Assembly: GCA_046596415.1 (NCBI GenBank)
Contig: JBKJML010000037.1
Location: 1-10,243 of the forward strand
Length of the DNA stretch: 10,243 nt
Reading direction: 5' to 3'
Source of the DNA: JBKJML01 sp046596415
GTDB lineage: Bacteria > Actinomycetota > Thermoleophilia > Gaiellales > Gaiellaceae
This document shows, one piece after another, positions 1 through 6,550 of this stretch. Made by a program: the position numbers and the translations under genes. A model generated the notes under the pieces. That model was given only the letters and a program-made list of their open reading frames with translations, had not been told where the DNA came from and ran no database searches. Numbering within the stretch: position 1 is the stretch's first letter; each line of letters starts with the position of its first letter.

Positions 1-1
1 C

Positions 2-628
2 TGGAACGGGCGCGTCTACGCGCTCGACCTCGCGAAGCGGCGGCTCCGCTGGACGCACGCCTCCGGCGCGAAGGTGACCTCGAGCGCCGCGCTCGCCGGG
101 AAGACGCTCTACATCGGCAACTACGCCGGCCGCCTGCTGGCGCTCTCCTCGCGCACCGGGAAGCTGCGCTTCTCGGCCGGGGTCAACGGTCGCATCTATG
201 GCACGCCTGCTGTCGCCGGCGGCCGCGTCTTCGTGCCCTCCTCGACCGGGGGCTCGCTGACCGCCTTCTCGACGACCGGCAGCCGGCTCTGGCGCGTCAA
301 CACCGGCTCCTATGTCTACTCCTCGCCCGCCGTCTGGGCGGGGCGGGTCTTCTTCGGCTCCTACAACGGCTACCTCTACAGCGTCGCGGCCTCGAGCGGT
401 CGCATCCTCTGGACCCGCCACGCCGGCGGGCCGGTGTCGGGTGCCGCGGTCGTCGTCGGCGGGGTCGCCTATGCCGGCAGCACCCACAACCGGATCACGG
501 GCGTCGACGCGCGCAGCGGCCGGGTCGTGCTGAGCTTCCCGCACGGCGAGTACGTCCCGGTCTCCGGGAACGGCAACCGGCTGCTCCTGCACGGCTATTC
601 GCGGCTGTACGCGGTCGAGGCGCGATGA
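2..628 (+). CDS. PQQ-like beta-propeller repeat protein, C-terminal part (N-terminus outside the window)
   Basis: The reading frame is already open at the window edge and runs 208 residues to a TGA, so the true start lies upstream. At least four blades are visible, each with a short G-x-(V/L)-(Y/L)-(A/S)-(L/V) strand followed by a G-(K/R)-x-x-(W/F) strand; the first begins WNGRVYALD. This is the PQQ-enzyme/BamB-like propeller repeat (PF13360/PF01011 type). Despite the family name, such proteins often bind no PQQ and serve as scaffolds or ligand-binding surfaces outside the cytoplasm. The C-terminal half aligns blade for blade with the next gene, for example GSYVYSSPAVW here against GGYVYASPAVW there, so the two are tandem paralogues. 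The stop overlaps the next ATG by four bases (ATGA), which implies translational coupling. Ligand and partner cannot be read from the sequence. A signal peptide is expected but lies outside the window. Confidence 0.9.
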   Translation, partial: WNGRVYALDLAKRRLRWTHASGAKVTSSAALAGKTLYIGNYAGRLLALSSRTGKLRFSAGVNGRIYGTPAVAGGRVFVPSSTGGSLTAFSTTGSRLWRVNTGSYVYSSPAVWAGRVFFGSYNGYLYSVAASSGRILWTRHAGGPVSGAAVVVGGVAYAGSTHNRITGVDARSGRVVLSFPHGEYVPVSGNGNRLLLHGYSRLYAVEAR

Positions 629-1881
629 GGCGCTGGCTCGCGCTCGCCGCCGCTGTGATCCTCGTTGCGGCCGGTCTCACAGTCGCCTACGTCGTGCAGA
701 AGCAGCGCTCGGCGCGCGACGTGCGCGGCTCCTCGACCGAGGAGTTCGTCACCACCGAGGCGCCGCCGCCGAAGCCGCCGCCCCGCAAGGCCTCGGTGCT
801 CTGGCCGACCTTCGGCTATTCGCCCGAGCGTCGGCGCGAGGCGCCCTTCGAGCTCTCGCCTCCGTTCAAGCGCGTCTGGACGTTCAGGGCCCGCTCGCTG
901 CTCGAGTTTCCGCCCGCGATCGCCCATGGCAGGCTCTTCTTCTCGAACAACGCCGGTGTCATGTTCGCCGTCAGCGCGAAGACCGGTAAGCGCGCCTGGA
1001 AGCGCCCGATCGGCCGTTGCGTCGCCTCGTCGCCCGCCGTCACGCGCGACACCGTCTACCAGGCGTTCCTGAACCGCCCGCCGTGCAATCGGGACGTGAA
1101 GCCGGGCCGCCTCGAGGGTGAGGTGATCGCCTTCTCGACCGGCCACGGCCAGGTCCGCTGGCGCACACGGCTCGGGCCGACCGAGTCGTCGCCGCTCGTT
1201 GCTCGCGGCAACGTGTACGTCGGCGACTGGCGTGGTCGCGTCTACGCGCTCGACGCGGGCACCGGCAACGTGCGCTGGACGTTCCGTACGAAGGGACGCG
1301 TGAAAGGGGCGCTCGCGCTCGCGGGCGACCGGCTCTTCGTCGGCTCCTACGACCACCATGTCTACGCGCTCTCGGCCTCGACCGGCAAGCTCCTCTGGCG
1401 TGCCTCGGCTCAGGACCGGCTCGGCAAGCGTGGCAACTTCTACTCGACGCCGGCCGCCGCCTACGGCCGCGTCTACATCGGCTCGACCGACGGCAAGGTG
1501 TACTCGTTCGGCGCGAAGACCGGCAAGATCCGCTGGTCGCACTCGACGGGCGGCTACGTCTACGCCTCGCCCGCGGTGTGGCAGCGAAAGGTGTACGTCG
1601 GCTCGTACAGTCGCCGCTTCTACGCCCTGGACGCTGCCACCGGCGACGTGATCTGGCGCTTCAAGGCGAACGGCCGCATCTCCGGCTCGGCGACCGTGAT
1701 GAACGGAGTCGTCTACTTCGCCACCCTCGAAGGGCGCACGTACGCGCTCGACGCGCGCACCGGCGAGGAGCTCTGGACCTACGAGGACGGCCAGTACAGC
1801 CCGGTCGTCGCCGACCGCGACCGGCTCTATCTCGTCGGCAAGGCCCGCGTGTACGGCATGGTCGAACAGGGCGCGAAGTAG
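625..1881 (+). CDS. membrane-anchored or secreted PQQ-like beta-propeller protein
   Basis: This 418-residue protein starts with a short basic end (MRRW) and a hydrophobic segment at about residues 5-24, an uncleaved anchor or signal peptide. A Pro-rich linker follows at 47-53, then a propeller filling the rest. Seven repeats of the type VYALDAxTGxxxW begin near residues 113, 167, 206, 246, 292, 332 and 372, about 40 residues apart, and the closing strand VYGMVE at 409 probably completes the eighth blade. The blade between residues 132 and 167 carries an insertion bracketed by Cys132 and Cys154, the only cysteines, which could form a disulfide outside the membrane. A GAGG at 617-620 lies 4 bases before the ATG. 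Position at the head of a polysaccharide cluster suggests a role in assembly or surface organisation of the glycan. That role is inference; an enzyme using PQQ is less likely because no dehydrogenase-type catalytic region is apparent. Confidence 0.9.
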   Translation: MRRWLALAAAVILVAAGLTVAYVVQKQRSARDVRGSSTEEFVTTEAPPPKPPPRKASVLWPTFGYSPERRREAPFELSPPFKRVWTFRARSLLEFPPAIAHGRLFFSNNAGVMFAVSAKTGKRAWKRPIGRCVASSPAVTRDTVYQAFLNRPPCNRDVKPGRLEGEVIAFSTGHGQVRWRTRLGPTESSPLVARGNVYVGDWRGRVYALDAGTGNVRWTFRTKGRVKGALALAGDRLFVGSYDHHVYALSASTGKLLWRASAQDRLGKRGNFYSTPAAAYGRVYIGSTDGKVYSFGAKTGKIRWSHSTGGYVYASPAVWQRKVYVGSYSRRFYALDAATGDVIWRFKANGRISGSATVMNGVVYFATLEGRTYALDARTGEELWTYEDGQYSPVVADRDRLYLVGKARVYGMVEQGAK

Positions 1882-1891
1882 GGTTCGAGCG

Positions 1892-2809
1892 ATGCGCTAC
1901 CTCGTCACCGGAGCGGCAGGGTTCATCGGCTCCCACCTCGCGGAAGCCCTCCAGGGGGCCGGGCACGAGGTCGTCGGCGTCGACTGCTTCACCGACTACT
2001 ACGACCCTGCACTGAAGGAGGAGAACGCGCGGGGGCTCGATGTGCGCCGACTCGACCTCGCCGCGGACGAGCTCGACCTCGACGGCATCGACGGGATCTT
2101 TCATCTTGCCGGACAGCCGGGAGTGAAGAGCTTCGGCGACGTCTTCCCGCTCTACCTCCGCCGGAACGTCCTGGCCACGCAGCGCGTCTTCGAGGCGGCC
2201 GCGGCAGCGCGAGTACGTGTCGTCTTCGCTTCCTCCTCGTCGGTCTACGGGGAGGCAGAGCGCTACCCGACCGCCGAGGACGTCCCGCCACGCCCCGTCT
2301 CCCCTTACGGGATCACGAAGCTCGCCTGCGAGCATCTGGCACGGGCGTACGCGCGCAGCTTCGAGCTCGACGCGGTCGTGCTCCGCTACTTCAACGCCTA
2401 CGGGCCGAGGCAGCGACCCGACATGGCCTTCACGCGCGTCGTCGAAGCGCTCGCCCAGGGCGGCTCGTTCACCCTCTACGGCGACGGTGAGCAGAGCCGC
2501 AGCTTCACCTACGTTGCCGACGTGGTCGAGGCAACGGCGCTCGCGATGGGGCGGGCCGCAGCCGGGACGACGCTCAACGTCGGCGGCGGGCAGGAGGCGA
2601 CCATGAACGAGACGATCGCGATGCTGGAGCGGATCGCGGGCCGGACGCTCGACCTGCGCCGCGAGGCCGCGGTCGCGGGCGACCAGCGCCGCACGAAGGC
2701 CGACACCGTCCGGGCTCGCGACGAGCTCGGCTGGGTGGCGCGCACCAGGCTCGAGGACGGGTTGGCGGCCGAATGGGCCTGGGCCGCTGATAGGGTCGGC
2801 GCGCGATGA
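1892..2809 (+). CDS. NAD-dependent sugar-nucleotide epimerase, UDP-glucuronate 4-epimerase-like (extended SDR)
   Basis: The 305-residue protein is an extended short-chain dehydrogenase/reductase. A Rossmann fold opens with G7-x-x-G10-x-x-G13 (VTGAAGFIGSHL). The acidic residue D31 follows the second strand (VVGVD), as expected for NAD ribose binding. Catalytic elements are SSSSVYG (114-120) and Y139-x3-K143 (SPYGITK). The segment DCFTDYYDPALK (31-42) and HLAGQPGVKS (71-80) match the pattern of UDP-glucuronate 4-epimerases (CapI/GAE type) better than plain GalE. Such enzymes interconvert UDP-glucuronate and UDP-galacturonate through a 4-keto intermediate in the cytoplasm. At 305 residues it is somewhat shorter than CapI. 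A UDP-glucuronate decarboxylase gene lies 2.8 kb downstream and would use the same precursor, which supports this substrate. Start ATG at 1892 sits 8 bases after AGGG (1880-1883). Family is near certain; exact substrate is moderate. Confidence 0.85.
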   Translation: MRYLVTGAAGFIGSHLAEALQGAGHEVVGVDCFTDYYDPALKEENARGLDVRRLDLAADELDLDGIDGIFHLAGQPGVKSFGDVFPLYLRRNVLATQRVFEAAAAARVRVVFASSSSVYGEAERYPTAEDVPPRPVSPYGITKLACEHLARAYARSFELDAVVLRYFNAYGPRQRPDMAFTRVVEALAQGGSFTLYGDGEQSRSFTYVADVVEATALAMGRAAAGTTLNVGGGQEATMNETIAMLERIAGRTLDLRREAAVAGDQRRTKADTVRARDELGWVARTRLEDGLAAEWAWAADRVGAR

Positions 2810-3708
2810 GCGCCCCCGCTCTCGACCCCGACGCCGACGCCGAGCAGGAGATCGACCTCCGCACGGTCTGGACGCGGATCGCGGCCCGCTGGTGGCTGCC
2901 CGCGCTCGGGATCCTCGCCGGCCTCGTCCTCGGTTGGCTGCTCGCGCTCGGTGGCGGCCAGGTCTACAAGGCGCAGGCGACGCTCTTCCTCGGCCAGCCG
3001 TTCACCCCGAACGGCGGCGGCCAGATCCAGAGCCTCGCCACGAACCCGCGCACCGTGAACGAGATCATCCGCAGCGAGGGGGCGTTGAAAGCTGCCGCCG
3101 CCGCGGCGGGCCTGCGGGTCGGCCAGTTGCGGGGCAACGTCTCGAGCTCCGCGATCACGACCGTCGGACAGGCAAAGGGCGTCACGCCGCTCGTCGAGAT
3201 CAGCGTCAAGGGATCGGCGCCACGGAAGACCGAGGCTGCGGCCAACGCGCTGGCGCAGCGCGTGATCGGCCAGGTCTCCACCTACGTCGAGACCAAGGTG
3301 AGGGTGCTGAAGACCCAGATCGCGACCGACCAGCAAGAGCTGGAGGAGATCAACAACCGGCTCGCCCTCGCGCAGCGCCAGCTCACGGACATCCTCGCGG
3401 ACAAGCGCACCGCGCTCACCGAGCGCCTGCTCGTCAGCATCAATCTGAACTCGACGATCGGCTTCACTGAGCAGCGGCGCGGCACCGTGCAGGAAGACCT
3501 GCTCGCCGCGCAGCAGCTCCTCTCGCTGGCGGAGAACGTCGAGCAGAGCCGGATCGTCGAGCCCGCAGTCGCCGTCAAGACGACCGCGCGGAGCGGCCGC
3601 AACGCTGCCCTCGTCGGCGCGCTGATCGGCCTGCTGCTCGGCTCGATCGTCGCGCTCGCCGCCGACCCGTTCCTCGCGCGCCGCAACGGCGCGCCCCGTA
3701 CGGCGTAA
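2806..3708 (+). CDS. Wzz-type polysaccharide chain-length determinant (polysaccharide co-polymerase), no kinase domain
   Basis: The 300-residue protein has the classic two-helix Wzz topology. A cytoplasmic N-terminus includes EIDLRTVWTRI (15-25). A first membrane span lies at about 31-48, then an extracytoplasmic region that includes a coiled-coil stretch rich in Gln/Glu/Leu at about 159-200. A second span lies at about 267-286 (NAALVGALIGLLLGS), with a short basic tail after it. Such proteins form oligomers around the polymerase or exporter and set chain length. The C-terminus stops shortly after the second span and has no Walker A or Tyr-rich tail, so it is not fused to a BY-kinase as in many Gram-positive systems. 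Its ATG overlaps the preceding stop (ATGA at 2806-2809). The nearest Shine-Dalgarno candidate, AGGG at 2792-2795, is weak, so coupled translation is likely. The extracytoplasmic domain is divergent in sequence; the call rests mainly on topology, coiled coil and context. Confidence 0.83.
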   Translation: MSAPALDPDADAEQEIDLRTVWTRIAARWWLPALGILAGLVLGWLLALGGGQVYKAQATLFLGQPFTPNGGGQIQSLATNPRTVNEIIRSEGALKAAAAAAGLRVGQLRGNVSSSAITTVGQAKGVTPLVEISVKGSAPRKTEAAANALAQRVIGQVSTYVETKVRVLKTQIATDQQELEEINNRLALAQRQLTDILADKRTALTERLLVSINLNSTIGFTEQRRGTVQEDLLAAQQLLSLAENVEQSRIVEPAVAVKTTARSGRNAALVGALIGLLLGSIVALAADPFLARRNGAPRTA

Positions 3709-3712
3709 CCTT

Positions 3713-3729
3713 CCCTCGATGCTCGAGGG
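3713..3729 (+). promoter_or_regulatory. perfect stem-loop over the first possible start codon of the GT2 gene
   Basis: CCCTCGA (3713-3719) is perfectly complementary to TCGAGGG (3723-3729) with a 3-base loop, TGC. The A of the ATG at 3719 is the last stem base and TG falls in the loop. The right arm contains GAGGG, which is also the best Shine-Dalgarno candidate for an in-frame GTG at 3737. If the stem forms, it masks that ribosome site; a ribosome finishing the upstream Wzz gene (stop at 3706-3708) would melt it. A coupling device is therefore plausible, but chance formation in GC-rich DNA cannot be excluded. Confidence 0.35.
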
Positions 3730-4660
3730 CAAGCGCGTGGCGGTCGTCGTGCCCGCCCACAACGAGGAGTCGCAGATCGAGGCGACGCTGCGGGGGATCC
3801 CCGAGCTCGTCGACCGGATCTACGTTGTCGACGACGCCTCGACCGACGCGACCGTCGAGCGGGTCCGGGCGCTTCGCCTCGACCGCGTCGAGGTGATCGT
3901 CCACGAGCGCAACGGCGGCGTCGGGGCGGCGATCGTGACCGGCTACGAGCGCGCCCTGGCGGACGCGTTCGACGTCACCTGCGTCATGGCCGGCGACAAC
4001 CAGATGGACCCGGACGAGCTCGAGTCGCTCGTGCTGCCGGTCGCGCGCGGGGAGGCCGACTACGCGAAGGCGAACCGGCTCGCGAGCGGCGAGGCGTGGG
4101 CTCTGATCCCCCGCACCCGCTTCTTCGGCAACGCCGTCCTCTCGCTGCTGACGAAGATCGCCTCCGGCTACTGGCACGTCGCCGACTCGCAGGCGGGCTA
4201 CACGGCGCTCGGCCTCACGACGCTCCGCAAGCTCGACCTCGACCGCGTCTACCGTGGCTACGGCTTCCCGAACGACATGCTCGTGCACCTGAACGTCGTC
4301 AACGCCCGCGTACGCGACGTGCCGTCGCGGCCGATCTACGGCGTCGGCGAGCGCTCGGGGATCCGGATCAGGCGTGTCGTGCCGCGGATCTCCTGGCTGC
4401 TCACCAAGGGCTTCTTCTGGCGGATGCGCGAGAAGTACGTGATCCGCGACTTCCACCCGCTCGTCTTCTTCTACGCGCTCGGCCTCCTGATGACGCTGCT
4501 CGGGGTCGCGCTCGGGATCCTCGAGACGGTGCTGCGCATCATGGGGAACGAGATCCCGGTCGCGACAGTCGTCCTGATCGCGCTCCTCGTCGTCTCCGGG
4601 ATCCAGTTCTCGCTTTTCGCGATGTGGTTCGACATGGAATCGAACAAGGAGCTTCGCTGA
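3719..4660 (+). CDS. family 2 glycosyltransferase with two C-terminal membrane helices (polyprenyl-phosphate sugar synthase-like)
   Basis: The 313-residue protein begins with a GT-A nucleotide-binding fold: VAVVVPAHNEES (7-18), then IYVVDDASTDAT (34-45). NGGVGAAIVTGY (65-76) and MAGDNQMDPDE (90-100) follow, the latter the metal/UDP-binding acidic motif, and then DSQAGYTAL (156-164). This pattern is typical of GT2 enzymes related to dolichol-phosphate mannose/glucose synthases, which transfer a sugar from a nucleotide donor to a polyprenyl phosphate on the cytoplasmic face. Two predicted helices at about 249-268 and 281-303 anchor it, as in GtrB-like proteins. The start is uncertain. The ATG at 3719 has no Shine-Dalgarno and lies in a perfect 7-base-pair hairpin. 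An in-frame GTG at 3737 has GAGGG 7 bases upstream and would give a 307-residue protein starting MAVVVPAHNEE, which also fits the family. Only 10 bases separate it from the Wzz gene. Family is near certain; the sugar is unknown. Confidence 0.88.
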   Translation: MLEGKRVAVVVPAHNEESQIEATLRGIPELVDRIYVVDDASTDATVERVRALRLDRVEVIVHERNGGVGAAIVTGYERALADAFDVTCVMAGDNQMDPDELESLVLPVARGEADYAKANRLASGEAWALIPRTRFFGNAVLSLLTKIASGYWHVADSQAGYTALGLTTLRKLDLDRVYRGYGFPNDMLVHLNVVNARVRDVPSRPIYGVGERSGIRIRRVVPRISWLLTKGFFWRMREKYVIRDFHPLVFFYALGLLMTLLGVALGILETVLRIMGNEIPVATVVLIALLVVSGIQFSLFAMWFDMESNKELR

Positions 4661-4677
4661 GGTAGCCTCCGTCGCCG

Positions 4678-5502
4678 GTGCGCAGTGTCTCGCAGAAGCC
4701 GTACGCGGTTCTCTCCTGCCACGTCGAGCGGGTGCTTGACGACCGGGTATGGCGGCTCTTCGGCGACCTCCACAGCAGTCGCCCGTTCGGCTTCGTACCG
4801 ACCCCGCTCATCCGCTCGCCGGCGCTCGCCGAGGGTGAGGCGAGCGGGCTCTGGCTCGAGCGCGTTTTGGCGTTCGCTGCACGCGCACCATTCGGCCAGC
4901 ACACCCACTTCGGCGGCGTCCATCACGCACGACCGCGCGTTGCGGGCGGGACCGGCGAGATTGTTCGCTCCGAGGCAGCGTGGCTCCGCGAGCACGGGCT
5001 GGCGCCAGACTCGTTCTGCGGGGGTGGCTGGTACCTCGACAGGGATGTCGCGGGTGCGGTGGCCGAGCTCGGCTACGTCGACACGACTGCGGTCACCGTC
5101 GTCCCGCCGTACTGGATCGAGGGTGCACGACACCTGCGGCTCCCAGGGCCGGCATGGGTGCGGCTGGATGACGGGCGACGCTTCTTCGAGCTGCCGAGCT
5201 CGCACTCCCTCGGGACGGCGGTGCGCGACCTGCTCCGGCGCGGCACGTTCCGTGAGCCGGTCGTCCACGTCCATTTCCACGATTGGGAGTTGCTCGACCG
5301 GCGCCGACGGGTAGCGCTGCTCGCCGTGCTGCGGATCCTCGCTGTCCATCACCGTCCGGTGCCGTTGGAGACTGCGATCGCCGAGACCGCCGGCTCCGCG
5401 CCGGAGGTGCTCCTTGCGCAGACGCTCATCGGCGAGGAGCTCAATCCCTACGTCCCGCCCGAGCCGCGTGGCCTGCGGCGGCTGGCGAAGTTCCTGGGGT
5501 GA
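4678..5502 (+). CDS. divergent polysaccharide-deacetylase-like protein (NodB-homology type)
   Basis: The 274-residue protein resembles carbohydrate esterase 4 (NodB) deacetylases in layout but not in every key residue. GQHTHFGG (73-80) sits where the metal-binding H-x-x-x-H region normally lies. FCGGGWYLDRDVAGAVAELGY (113-133) matches the family pattern of an F-R-x-G-x-W segment followed by a helix ending in L-x-E-L-G-(Y/F), with Cys in place of the usual Arg. VVHVHFHDWEL (195-205) matches the late L-H-x-W-(D/E)-L motif. The first motif, normally D-D or D-V-E, reads LSCHVERV (12-19), so the usual first Asp is replaced by His. No signal peptide or membrane span is obvious. The GTG at 4678 is the only start available, since TAG at 4663-4665 closes the frame upstream; no well-spaced Shine-Dalgarno is seen. 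It sits 17 bases after the GT2 gene. It could remove acetyl groups from a precursor or polymer, or be a non-catalytic relative. Confidence 0.6.
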   Translation: MRSVSQKPYAVLSCHVERVLDDRVWRLFGDLHSSRPFGFVPTPLIRSPALAEGEASGLWLERVLAFAARAPFGQHTHFGGVHHARPRVAGGTGEIVRSEAAWLREHGLAPDSFCGGGWYLDRDVAGAVAELGYVDTTAVTVVPPYWIEGARHLRLPGPAWVRLDDGRRFFELPSSHSLGTAVRDLLRRGTFREPVVHVHFHDWELLDRRRRVALLAVLRILAVHHRPVPLETAIAETAGSAPEVLLAQTLIGEELNPYVPPEPRGLRRLAKFLG

Positions 5503-5538
5503 GCGCCCTGCCGTGATTTGCGGGGCTGCGCGTCGCGG

Positions 5539-5587
5539 GGTGAGGTACGGCTTGATTAGGACTTCGTAAGGTTCTCGGAACCTCACC
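5539..5587 (+). promoter_or_regulatory. leader with two mutually exclusive inverted repeats and a possible promoter patch, upstream of the UDP-xylose synthase gene
   Basis: This is the only gap near 100 bases between genes on the plus strand (5503-5599). GGTGAGGT (5539-5546) is perfectly complementary to ACCTCACC (5580-5587). Inside it, AGGTTC (5569-5574) pairs with GAACCT (5578-5583) around a 3-base loop. The two stems share bases 5580-5583 and cannot form together. The right arm ends directly before the Shine-Dalgarno GGAG at 5588-5591. The patch 5551-5580 is less GC-rich than its surroundings and contains TTGATT (5552-5557), a possible -35 box, but I see no convincing -10 box at a normal distance. 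Regulation through alternative RNA folds is possible; a simple promoter region or a weak terminator are alternatives. Confidence 0.35.
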
Positions 5588-5599
5588 GGAGACGTGGCT

Positions 5600-6550
5600 A
5601 TGATCGCGACCGTGCCTACCTCGGTCGTGACCGGCGGCGCCGGCTTCCTCGGGTCTCACCTTTGCGACGCGCTGCTCGCGAAGGGGCACCGCGTGATCTG
5701 CGTCGACAACCTCGAGACAGGGTCGCTCGCGAACGTCGAGCACATCCGCGACGAGCAGTTCGACTTCGTCAACCACGACATCACCGAGCACGTGACGGTC
5801 GACGAGCCGGTCGACTTCGTCTACCACCTGGCCGCGCTCGCGAGCCCGATCGACTACCTGCGCCAGCCGCTCCATTCGCTCAAGGTCGGCTCGCACGGCA
5901 CCCACAACGCCCTCGGCCTCGCCAAGGTCAAGCGTGCCCGCTTCCTCCTCTTCTCGACGAGCGAGGTGTACGGCGATCCACTCGTTCACCCGCAGCCGGA
6001 GAGCTACTGGGGCAACGTGAACCCGATCGGCCCGCGTGGCGTCTACGACGAGGCGAAGCGCTACGCCGAGGCGCTGACGATGGCGTACCACAACCAGCAG
6101 GGCCTGGACACCGCGATCGTCCGGATCTTCAACACCTACGGCTCCCGCATGCGCCCCCACGACGGGCGCGCGATCCCCACCTTCGTCCGCCAGGCCGTCG
6201 AGCGGCAGCCGCTCACCGTCTTCGGCGACGGCTCGCAGACCCGCTCCTTCTGTTACGTCGACGACCTGATCCGCGGGCTCGTGCTGCTGATGGAGTCGGG
6301 CGAGCATCTGCCGGTCAATATCGGCAACCCGCAGGAGTTCACGCTGCTCGAGCTCGCCGAGCGCGTGAAGGAGATCTGGGAGTGCGACAGCGAGGTCGTC
6401 TTCGAGGCACTGCCCGTCGACGATCCGAAGATCCGTCAGCCGGACATCACCCGCGCCCGCCAGCTGCTCGGCTGGGAGCCGGAGATCGGCCTCGAGGAAG
6501 GGCTACGGAAGCTCCGCGCCGCGTCCGTTACGGAAGCGCGCGTTGCGTAG
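5600..6550 (+). CDS. UDP-glucuronate decarboxylase (UDP-xylose synthase)
   Basis: The 316-residue enzyme converts UDP-glucuronate to UDP-xylose with bound NAD+ in the cytoplasm. The Rossmann motif is G12-x-x-G15-x-x-G18 (VTGGAGFLGSH). STSEVYGDP (119-127) holds the Ser-Glu pair (121-122) matching the decarboxylation residues of ArnA and UXS. Y149-x3-K153 (YDEAK) is the catalytic couple, and R215 in QTRSFCYVDD matches the active-site Arg. HLAALASPIDY (76-86) and ESYWGNVNPIGPRG (134-147) are strong signatures of this family and separate it from GalE-type epimerases. I chose the ATG at 5600 because GGAG (5588-5591) lies 8 bases upstream; the GTG at 5594, two codons earlier, is only 2 bases from that site. 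The product would feed xylose, or a sugar derived from it, into the glycan. Its stop TAG (6548-6550) lies inside the beginning of the next gene. Confidence 0.93.
   Translation: MIATVPTSVVTGGAGFLGSHLCDALLAKGHRVICVDNLETGSLANVEHIRDEQFDFVNHDITEHVTVDEPVDFVYHLAALASPIDYLRQPLHSLKVGSHGTHNALGLAKVKRARFLLFSTSEVYGDPLVHPQPESYWGNVNPIGPRGVYDEAKRYAEALTMAYHNQQGLDTAIVRIFNTYGSRMRPHDGRAIPTFVRQAVERQPLTVFGDGSQTRSFCYVDDLIRGLVLLMESGEHLPVNIGNPQEFTLLELAERVKEIWECDSEVVFEALPVDDPKIRQPDITRARQLLGWEPEIGLEEGLRKLRAASVTEARVA

Noticed and set aside
595..1542. Long open frame on the minus strand opposite the second propeller
   Set aside because: It is Arg/Ala/Glu-rich without a recognisable domain and mirrors a clear propeller gene. 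GC-rich codon bias produces such open antisense frames.
736..1860. DNA-level tandem repeat suggesting a repeat element
   Set aside because: The periodic similarity of about 120 bases reflects the propeller blades in protein sequence and is not a separate repeat family.
2509..3762. 417-residue minus-strand open frame across the Wzz gene
   Set aside because: It spans parts of three well-supported plus-strand genes, with low-complexity Arg/Asp/Glu composition and no family motif.
3575..4456. 293-residue minus-strand open frame opposite the GT2 gene
   Set aside because: The plus-strand frame has clear GT2 motifs and membrane helices. The antisense product is a charged shadow.
5552..5572. Sigma-70-type promoter from TTGATT and TAAGGT
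   Set aside because: The two boxes are only 9 bases apart, far from the usual 16-18, and no better -10 box is seen. I kept it only as a possible promoter patch within the leader entry.
4471..5586. 371-residue minus-strand open frame opposite the deacetylase-like gene
   Set aside because: I considered it because the plus-strand gene is divergent. The plus frame keeps family-like motifs and fits the operon spacing, while the minus frame is Arg-rich and crosses two gene boundaries.
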